From Deltaproteobacteria bacterium (GTDB taxonomy: Bacteria; Myxococcota; UBA727; VGSZ01): a DNA stretch of 64,000 bases. Below, piece by piece: positions 56,901-64,000 of this stretch (the first letter of the stretch is position 1; every line of letters starts with the position of its first letter). Below the pieces are notes generated by a model, which was not told the DNA's origin, did not search any database, and saw nothing but the letters and a program-made list of their open reading frames with translations. The stretch covers positions 21,547 to 85,546 of the forward strand of contig JADZDP010000078.1 in assembly GCA_020850995.1 (NCBI GenBank), written 5' to 3'. The translations under genes were made by a program, and so were the position numbers.

Positions 56901-58572
56901 CCAAGGCGGGCAGAAGATCCTGGCGCACCCCTTCTTCCCGGTGGAGCCCGGCGACGTGCACGCCGCCGACGACCCCGCTACTCCCGCAGTCGACGGACGC
57001 ACCTGCGGCGAGTGCCACGCGAGCCAGACCAACCGCACGCTCTTGGCCTGCACCACCTGCCACCAGCACAGCGCCGCCCAGGCAACCATCGATCACGGGG
57101 CAGCCATGGCGAGCTACGGGTACCGTTACGACTCAGGCGCCTGCTTCACCTGCCACGCAAGGGCGCAGGTGCCGGGTGTGTTCGACCACGAGCCCATCTA
57201 CCCCTTGCAGGCGCCCTCGGGTGATGGGCAGCACGCGCCGCTCGTGTGCGCCGACTGCCACGGGAGCAAGAGCGACCGCGCCGGCTCCCTCACCTGCACG
57301 GCGTGTCACCAACCCACCAGCGGCACCGATACGCGCGACGTGCACGGCCAAGCGCGCCTCGCCGAGGTGCACGCCGGCTTCCCTGGCTACGCGTGGACAC
57401 CGCGCATCTGCATCGGCTGCCACAGCGACGGCACCGCCGAGAGCGCTGCGCAGCACCTCGATCATGTGTGGTTCCCCACCACGTCGGGGCTGCCGCACGC
57501 CGTGGCCACCGCGGGCAACCCGAGCGGGCTTCTCTGCGCCGACTGCCACACCACCGGCGACTACGCCGCCTTCGACTGCCTGAGCTGCCACCGCACGATC
57601 ACCGACCCAGGCCAGCCCTCGCGCGAGGTGCACAGCCAGGCCCGCCTCGACCTCGTGCACCAGGGTGTGGGCGGCTACAGCTACGCGTCACCCGATTGCT
57701 ACGACTGCCACCCGAACGGCGAGCCCTCGGGCACCTTCGATCACCTCGAGTTCCCCGTCGCCACCGGCGATGCGCACGCGGGCATCGGTTGCGCCGAGTG
57801 CCACGATCCCGCGCGCGCCAAGAGCGATCTTGCCGGCTTGTACTGCGCGCAGTGCCACGCCACCGAGAACACCAACCCCACGATCGCGCAAATCCACAAC
57901 GGCATCCCCGACTTCGCCAACAGCTCGCCCGAGTGCTTCGGCTGCCACCCGAACGCAGAGCCCGTGGGCCCCATGGACCACACGGCGTACTTCCCCATCG
58001 CCGCCGGCAGCGCCCACGCCTCGGCCGCGTACATGGCGAAAGTTGGCGCGGGAAAGACCTCGTGCTCGGCTTGCCACGCCAGCCGCACCGATCGCACGAA
58101 CGAGCTGTGCGCCACCTGCCACGCCAGCGTTACGCCGGTGCCCACCACGACGCACTCGGCGGTGCGCGGCTTCTCGAACACCTCACCCCTGTGCAAGGCC
58201 TGCCACGCCGAGTCGACGGTGAAGCCGCTGTCGACGCACCCACGGCGAGGGCTCGGCGGCGTGTCGGGGGAGCGGGGCCCGAGCGGCAACGGCAGCTGGG
58301 TCAACCACCACTCCTCGACCTGCCAGAACTGCCACATCGACGAGGCTGCCTGCCTCGCCACCGCCACCTGCTACAACGACGGCAGCGGCGGCCAGGTGAA
58401 CCCGCAGGCGCGCCCCGGCTACCGCACCGACAAGCCGTGGGCCTACGACTTCAAGAAGTTCGGCTGCCTCGGCTGCCACAAGCACAAGAAGAGCAGCGAG
58501 GACAACCGCCACCTCGGCGATGTCAACGGCTACGTCGCGTACGGCAACCCCAAGTGCAAGTTCTGCCACTGA
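53902..58572 (+). CDS. Giant multiheme c-type cytochrome (51 CxxCH motifs counted by eye)
   Basis: Repeated modules with CxxCH, FP(I/V)..G..H spacing and SQVPG/PNGE signatures; N-terminal signal with possible lipobox ALASAC. Confidence 0.95.
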   Translation: MSLGPAQRCQLAAAVLGVLALASACPDDPDAPIQNGVPHTFFPIEAGDIHALDRAAADGPIDCVSCHGDQAAFQDFSCVGCHEHRQTGRERDGSVGMDELHVGQPSYRYQSPDCLRCHPNGQGAEITRAEHDEHFPIERTTAHGLVRCGECHLRENQRAVVTCTGCHRDTDEDGQEDHSLPAMLEAHGAEMADLGYAWRTGECLDCHERSQVPGTIVHAPFPIALDQVNGEDHDDVKCAECHGGKGDRKDLTCTECHAATDDGSDTLHGELAMFTAHADGNVPGYQFVSRSCFLCHKQSQVPGTFEHDEYFPIGDGSEHDLDTVVDDDPADAFPGVLVQCSSCHEDNRTDQVSCTTCHVHTQPIADPAHAGFPDYRFDDEACVFCHLGGVRRFDHAGASPFPVTTAGDSHLLDDVATAAVDGLSCGQCHASVTDRHEMRCATCHDHDQPTALSQHGTEMSRFGYVWESNACLACHPVSQVPGLVDHEPEFPLSPPSGAGAHEPLSCRDCHLDPANRRSSLACTACHQPTSSTDAREVHGEPRLGEVHSAFPEYIWSPQSCVGCHPSGTAAGAVANLDHLWFPVDTGDTHALASKGGTELCADCHGDPADYAVAAIACISCHEQVDDGTGARDAHGEERLGEIHTGVDGYLHDGPTCLECHPNGEATGNFVHVEFPIATGSAHQTVTCSQCHDASKPKGDLTGLRCAECHGSEINLNPTVTQIHGGMPGFVDASPSCYGCHPNAEPSPPFDHEPFFPILSGSAHGAISCDGCHINPSNRANVTCTGCHTDADRDGLFDHDASAMLAAHGPDMSALGYQWSTSACRSCHARAEVPGVLDHEAAFPVAGAAVHSGLSCASCHTDKQQRAALACTGCHTLVDDGTGAREVHGQARMLERHLDGTVPGYTWDPQACFGCHQQSQVPGVMDHERFFPIGVTSAHPLGTDIDTPPVTVACATCHANPDDATDLSCTGCHAHEEAVLEPTHGLFPDYTWDSTSCVFCHQGGQKILAHPFFPVEPGDVHAADDPATPAVDGRTCGECHASQTNRTLLACTTCHQHSAAQATIDHGAAMASYGYRYDSGACFTCHARAQVPGVFDHEPIYPLQAPSGDGQHAPLVCADCHGSKSDRAGSLTCTACHQPTSGTDTRDVHGQARLAEVHAGFPGYAWTPRICIGCHSDGTAESAAQHLDHVWFPTTSGLPHAVATAGNPSGLLCADCHTTGDYAAFDCLSCHRTITDPGQPSREVHSQARLDLVHQGVGGYSYASPDCYDCHPNGEPSGTFDHLEFPVATGDAHAGIGCAECHDPARAKSDLAGLYCAQCHATENTNPTIAQIHNGIPDFANSSPECFGCHPNAEPVGPMDHTAYFPIAAGSAHASAAYMAKVGAGKTSCSACHASRTDRTNELCATCHASVTPVPTTTHSAVRGFSNTSPLCKACHAESTVKPLSTHPRRGLGGVSGERGPSGNGSWVNHHSSTCQNCHIDEAACLATATCYNDGSGGQVNPQARPGYRTDKPWAYDFKKFGCLGCHKHKKSSEDNRHLGDVNGYVAYGNPKCKFCH

Positions 58573-58576
58573 CGCG

Positions 58577-59290
58577 ATGACCACACCGTCGTTGACCCCT
58601 GCGCTCCTCGTGCTGCTCGCATGCGCGGCAGTGGCGCCCGGCGGGTGCCGGCCGCCCGAGGAGCGCGAGGGCGAAGGCGAAGGTGAAGGTGACGGTGACG
58701 GCGAAGGCGAGCCCGGTGAGGGCGAAGGGGAAGGCGAGGGCGACGCGCTCCTCGAGGATGGCAGCCCCTGCCGTGCGCACGCGGCATGCCGCAGCGCCTT
58801 CTGCAGCACGGGCTGCGCCAGCGGTGAGGGCTGCGACACGGCAGTGCGCAACTGCCAGCCCGCGGGCCTTGGCGCCTTCGGCGATGCCTGCGACGACGTC
58901 GTCACGGGCGCGCAGTGCGCCTCGGGGGTGTGTAGCCCGCTCACCATCGCGTGCGCCGATTGCAGCGCGAGCACCCCGTGCGCCGACGGGGCGAAGGTCT
59001 GCGCCAAGCTGCAGGACGAGAGCGAGCGCTGCCTCGCGCCCGCGGCCGTGGGTGAAGCGTGCTTCTTCGTCGACGATCGCGGCGCGAGCCTGAGCCATCC
59101 CTGCGCTGCGGGCCTCGAGTGCGGCCTGGTCGCGGCGCCCAGCGCCACCGAGGTGAGCGCGCGCTGCGTGGTGCCCGTGGGCGCGGGCGAGGCCTGCGAC
59201 GACTTCTCCGGCTGGCAGTTCCCTCCCGAGGACGGCTGCATCGACGGCCTCGTCTGCGACGCTAGCTCCGGGACCTGCGTGCTGCCCTGA
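58577..59290 (+). CDS. Cys-rich lipoprotein with (GE)n linker
   Basis: LLVLLACAAVAPGGCRPPEEREGEGEGEGDGDGEGEPGEGEGEGEGD; many Cys. Confidence 0.8.
   Translation: MTTPSLTPALLVLLACAAVAPGGCRPPEEREGEGEGEGDGDGEGEPGEGEGEGEGDALLEDGSPCRAHAACRSAFCSTGCASGEGCDTAVRNCQPAGLGAFGDACDDVVTGAQCASGVCSPLTIACADCSASTPCADGAKVCAKLQDESERCLAPAAVGEACFFVDDRGASLSHPCAAGLECGLVAAPSATEVSARCVVPVGAGEACDDFSGWQFPPEDGCIDGLVCDASSGTCVLP
58661..58743. repeat. Imperfect hexanucleotide (GGCGAA/GGCGAG)n array encoding (GE)n
   Basis: gagcgcgagggcgaaggcgaaggtgaaggtgacggtgacggcgaa... Confidence 0.9.
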
Positions 59291-59330
59291 CGCCCTTGGC
59301 AGGCGAGGTCCGCGTGACTACGCAGCCACG

Positions 59331-59732
59331 ATGGCCGAGCGTCCCGTCACCCTCCGCTTGCCCAACTGCGCCGACACCAGCGCCGTGGCGGTCGTCGTCG
59401 AGCGCGCGCTGCCCTCGCGCGCGCTGCGCGCTGGGGTGGCGCTGGCGGGTCTGTGGGGCGCGGGGCTCGTCTGCGTGTTCATCCCGGTGCTGCACTTCGT
59501 GCTGGTGCCCACCCTTGCCATCCTCGGCCCGGTGATCGCGGTGCTGCGCCTCACCGAGCGGGTCTCGTTGGTGGAGGTTCGGGGGGCCTGTCCGCGCTGC
59601 CTGGTCGCCCGGCGCTTCGAGGCCTCGGGGCGCTTCAAGGATGGCCGCGCTCTCCATTGCGACGGCTGCGGCAACGACATCGACGTGCGGGTTGACGCCA
59701 TGGTGAGGCCCGTCACATCGGCAACTAGCTAA
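59331..59732 (+). CDS. Small membrane protein with C-terminal zinc-ribbon
   Basis: Hydrophobic helices then CPRCLVARRFEASGRFKDGRALHCDGCGND. Confidence 0.65.
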   Translation: MAERPVTLRLPNCADTSAVAVVVERALPSRALRAGVALAGLWGAGLVCVFIPVLHFVLVPTLAILGPVIAVLRLTERVSLVEVRGACPRCLVARRFEASGRFKDGRALHCDGCGNDIDVRVDAMVRPVTSATS

Positions 59733-59792
59733 AAAGGCAGAGAACTCCGGTCTTTTCCTCTGCGCTCGACGCGTTGCGGCAGCGGCTCCTTG

Positions 59793-59854
59793 CCATGGTG
59801 GTCCAATGTGGGATATGTCCTACATCATCACTTTTACCGATGGGACCACCATGG
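59793..59854 (+). promoter_or_regulatory. 12-bp inverted repeat enclosing the 5' region and start codon of the next gene
   Basis: ccatggtggtcc (59793-59804) and ggaccaccatgg (59843-59854); ATG at 59851 lies in the distal arm. Confidence 0.55.
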
Positions 59855-60795
59855 ACCGCCACGCTCTCTCCACGCCTGCCGCCCTGCTCCTTGCGGTCGT
59901 CGCTGCCGCCTGCGGCGACGACCCGTCGCGCCTCACGCCCCTGCCCGCCACCGAGCCAGCACCCGTGGCCACGGTGTGCGACGCCCAGGTGACCGACGTC
60001 CAGCCCATTGGCGTCCTGCCAGCGGCGCGCAGCACCACCATCATCGTCTCCTACTCGGGACACGCGCTAGCTGGGCAGGTCAAGGCGCGCGTCAGCGGCC
60101 CGCATGGCGAGGTGCCGTCAACCATGACCCTGGGCGCCGGCGTGCTCGAGCTGCGGCCCAACGGGCTCCTCGCACCCGGTGCCCACCTCGTGGAGCTGAG
60201 CGTGTGCAACAGCCACGCGGCGCGCCTCTTCGACGTGGGCCACGTGCACCATGCCCTGGACACGGCGTCATGGACGGCGCTGGCGGGGGAGCGTTTCGGC
60301 ATGGACCTTCGCTACGGCACGATCGTGGAGCCCGCACCGCGCGCCGGCCGCGAGCTCATCGTGCGCCAGCTCCTCGGCGGCGCCGTGGTGATCGACCTGA
60401 GCCTCGCGGACGAGGCCAGCCTGCTCGCCTCGGTGTCGGCGGGCGTGCTCGGCGAGGGCGGCGAGGTGGCGCTGGCGGGGACGGCGGTGCCGCCAAGCCC
60501 GGTGCTGCTCGAGAACCCCTACGGGCTCACCTCGTTCGCGCGCCTCGAGCTCACGGCGAACGGACGCGCGCTCTCCCTCGGCGACGGCACGCTGGTGCTC
60601 GGGTTCACCGACGCCGGGCTCGCCGACGCGCGCCTGTCTGCCGAGGTCGACCTGCGCGCCTACGGTGAGGTCGACGGGCTCGCCGCCTGCGAGGTGCTCG
60701 CGCTGCACACGATGGCGGGCTGCCGCCCCTGCGCCAGCGACGGCGAGCCAAGCTGCTTCGCGCTCACGCTCGAGGGCCTGCGCGCGGCGCGCTGA
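59851..60795 (+). CDS. Hypothetical lipoprotein
   Basis: MDRHALSTPAALLLAVVAAACGDDPS lipobox. Confidence 0.75.
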   Translation: MDRHALSTPAALLLAVVAAACGDDPSRLTPLPATEPAPVATVCDAQVTDVQPIGVLPAARSTTIIVSYSGHALAGQVKARVSGPHGEVPSTMTLGAGVLELRPNGLLAPGAHLVELSVCNSHAARLFDVGHVHHALDTASWTALAGERFGMDLRYGTIVEPAPRAGRELIVRQLLGGAVVIDLSLADEASLLASVSAGVLGEGGEVALAGTAVPPSPVLLENPYGLTSFARLELTANGRALSLGDGTLVLGFTDAGLADARLSAEVDLRAYGEVDGLAACEVLALHTMAGCRPCASDGEPSCFALTLEGLRAAR

Positions 60796-60807
60796 CGGCG
60801 AGGCCCG

Positions 60808-61770
60808 TCAGTTCCCGAGGATGCCGTCGTGGGCCACGATGATGCGCCCGCGCTCGCGCTTCGCCGAGTAGAGCGCGCGATCGGCAGCCTCGAGGAGCTG
60901 CTCGGGCGAGCCGATGCTGGCGTCTTCACTGGAGGCGACACCTGCGGAGAAGTCGAGCGCCAGCAGGTGCGACGCCCACTGCGCGCGGTCGCGGCGTAGG
61001 CGCGTCAAGGCGCGCTCTACCGCGACTACCGCCTTCTCGCGCGGCGTGTGCGGGAACATGACGGCGAACTCGTCGCCGCCATAGCGCGCGCACAGGTCGA
61101 CCTCGCGCACCGCGCCGGCGAGGATGCCCGCGACCGCTCGCAGCGCCTCGTCACCGGCGGCGTGGCCCGCGATGTCGTTGATGCGCTTGAAGTGGTCGAC
61201 GTCGATGAGCGCGCACGACAGGTTGTGCCCGTAGCGGCGCGCGGTGGCCCACTCGCGCGTCAGCATGTCGACGTAGCGGCGCCGGTTGTAGATGCCCGTG
61301 ACCGCGTCGGTCATGGCGGCGTGCTCGGAGCGCGCCAACAGGCCCTCGAGCTCGGTGTTGCGCACGCGCAGCTCGTTGCGCACCTGGCGCGTGCGCATGG
61401 CGGCGAAGATGCGCGCCTCGAGCTCCTCGTCGTCGACGGGCTTGGGCAGGTAGTCGTCGGCACCCACGTTGAGGCCCTCGACGCGCTCGCGCACCTCGCG
61501 CTTGACCGTCAGCATGATGACGATGACGTCGCGGGTGCGCTCACCCAGGCGAACCCACCGGCACACGCTGTAGCCGTCGATGTCGTCGAGCACCACGTCG
61601 AGCAGCACCACGTCGGGGGGTGCGGCGCGGATCTGTTTCAGCGCCTCGAGCCCCCCGGACGCGGTGGTGACGGAGAAGCCGCGCTTCGTGAGCACCTCTG
61701 CGAGGTGCTCACGTTGTGCGCGCGAGTCCTCGACCACGAGGACGCGGGCGGTGGAATGATCCTCACTCAT
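60808..61770 (-). CDS. Response regulator-GGDEF diguanylate cyclase (PleD-like)
   Basis: REC domain VLVVEDSRAQREHL...VLLDVVLDDIDGYSVC...KPVDDEEL; RYGGDEFAV with I-site REVD five residues upstream. Confidence 0.95.
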   Translation of the reverse strand: MSEDHSTARVLVVEDSRAQREHLAEVLTKRGFSVTTASGGLEALKQIRAAPPDVVLLDVVLDDIDGYSVCRWVRLGERTRDVIVIMLTVKREVRERVEGLNVGADDYLPKPVDDEELEARIFAAMRTRQVRNELRVRNTELEGLLARSEHAAMTDAVTGIYNRRRYVDMLTREWATARRYGHNLSCALIDVDHFKRINDIAGHAAGDEALRAVAGILAGAVREVDLCARYGGDEFAVMFPHTPREKAVVAVERALTRLRRDRAQWASHLLALDFSAGVASSEDASIGSPEQLLEAADRALYSAKRERGRIIVAHDGILGN

Positions 61771-62052
61771 GCTCCCCGAAGGCTAGCGCGAAGCCGGGGC
61801 GGCAACACGCATGGGCGCACCGCTGTCCCGCGGCGGGGTGGCCGGCGGCCGCCGAGCGCCCAGCCGCGAGACCCCGCGCGCACAACGCGGGTGCCCCGCG
61901 TCCAGACGCGCCGGCGCACCGCGGGGTGCCACCTCGCCGCCGCGCGGCGTGCGCCGGTCACGGGCTCCTTTGCGATCCGCGCGCCGGGCGGGTCGAAAGC
62001 TCAACACCGCGCGCAGCACCGAGGAACCCGTGGCGCGCCCCAGGAGACACCC

Positions 62053-62895
62053 ATGAAGCGCCTGTTGCCCACCTTCGTTCTTCCCGGCCTCGCCCTACCC
62101 CTCGCGCTGATCGCCTGCGGCGGCGAGATCGACCAGCTCGACGCCGAGGACACGGCCGCTGCGGCACAGGCGCTCATCGACAGCGGCGATGGCCTCGAAG
62201 GCGCCGACGACAGCGGCACGGGTGAGGGCTTGCCCGACGACGAGACCGCGCTCGAGGAGGCCGATCCGACGGGCAGCTGTGAGCCCGGTGCGCTGCGCGC
62301 GCGGGTGGTCGCGCGCTACGACGCCGACGGTGACGGCGAGCTCAGCGCCCAGGAACGCCAGGAGTTGCGCGATGACGTCGAAGGTCACCCGCTGTTGCAG
62401 CGCGCCATCGAGCGCCACCGCGTGCTCCGTCGCGCCGTGCTGCATCGCCTGCGCTTCGTGTACGACGCCAACGACGACGGTCACCTCGACGAGACCGAGC
62501 GTCAGACGCTCAAAGACGACCTGATCGCGCGCTGCGAGGCGCGTCGCGCGCAAGTCCTCGAGCGCTACGACCTCGATGGCTCCGGCGACCTGTCGGACGC
62601 CGAGAAGGACCAGCTCCGCGCCGACGTGCGTGCGCGCCTCATCGCGCTGCGCGCCGAGCTGCTGGACCGCTTCGACGCCAACGACGACGGCCGCCTCGAC
62701 CTCGTTGAGCGCCAGGCCGTGCGTGACGCCGTCAAGGCGCGCATGGAGGCCCGCCGCGCCGAGCTCAAGGAGCGCTTCGACGTCAACGCCGACGGTGTGC
62801 TCGACGCTGACGAGCGCGACGCGCTGCGCGAGCACCTGCGCCAGCGCGTTCGGCTCGAGGCGCCCACAGACGACAGCGTGGAGCTCTTGCCCTGA
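62053..62895 (+). CDS. EF-hand-repeat lipoprotein (five Ca-binding loops)
   Basis: Lipobox PLALIAC; loops DADGDGELSAQE, DANDDGHLDETE, DLDGSGDLSDAE, DANDDGRLDLVE, DVNADGVLDADE. Confidence 0.9.
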   Translation: MKRLLPTFVLPGLALPLALIACGGEIDQLDAEDTAAAAQALIDSGDGLEGADDSGTGEGLPDDETALEEADPTGSCEPGALRARVVARYDADGDGELSAQERQELRDDVEGHPLLQRAIERHRVLRRAVLHRLRFVYDANDDGHLDETERQTLKDDLIARCEARRAQVLERYDLDGSGDLSDAEKDQLRADVRARLIALRAELLDRFDANDDGRLDLVERQAVRDAVKARMEARRAELKERFDVNADGVLDADERDALREHLRQRVRLEAPTDDSVELLP

Positions 62896-62948
62896 GCGCA
62901 AGCAGCGTCGCGTGTGCGCGCCGGGCCTTCGTGCCCGGCGCGCGCCGT

Positions 62949-64000
<1,052 letters not shown>

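Noticed and set aside
53860-57096. 1078-aa antisense ORF opposite the multiheme cytochrome
   Set aside because: Long open antisense frames are expected in very GC-rich coding DNA; the sense frame has 51 CxxCH motifs and a signal peptide, while the antisense product is low-complexity Val/Ala/His-rich without domains.
61771-62052. Structured RNA in the divergent 280-bp region upstream of the EF-hand gene
   Set aside because: Many short GC palindromes, but no long consistent stem or conserved motif could be traced by eye; expected from base composition.

Overview
Very GC-rich bacterial chromosome segment, probably Myxococcota / former Deltaproteobacteria (inferred from FHA-GGDEF, LTD, 'DAG'/'GEGE' lipoproteins and cytochrome content; no 16S rRNA in the window). 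Gene-dense. The housekeeping part includes gltX (partial), an RluA-type synthase, sucC/sucD with a small ORF between them, lipA, metG, acs, apt, tRNA-Pro(GGG), a pyrR-pyrB-pyrC'-carA-dNK operon, pdxJ, maf, psuG and smc. The accessory part is rich in secreted and lipid-anchored proteins. Main second-look items: (1) a two-gene cassette coupled by a 4-nt overlap, encoding a lipoprotein with a cohesin-like domain and a secreted M1-like metallopeptidase with a C-terminal dockerin-like repeat pair (48233-50481); (2) a 1556-aa cytochrome with 51 CxxCH motifs counted by eye, ending exactly on the His of the last motif (53902-58572); (3) a 159-bp rod-like inverted-repeat element with 18-bp perfect termini flanked by TAA/TAA between convergent genes (39257-39421), either a MITE or a structured ncRNA; (4) a radical-SAM/SPL-like barrel protein lacking the CX3CX2C motif (35169-36329); (5) an apparently catalytically dead dihydroorotase in a pyr operon in which all four junctions are 4-nt overlaps; (6) hexanucleotide (GE)n arrays directly after the lipobox in several unrelated lipoproteins; (7) a shared GGGAYATGTCCY palindrome upstream of two genes of the cytochrome/lipoprotein cluster. 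No CRISPR array, prophage, transposase gene or rRNA was recognised.
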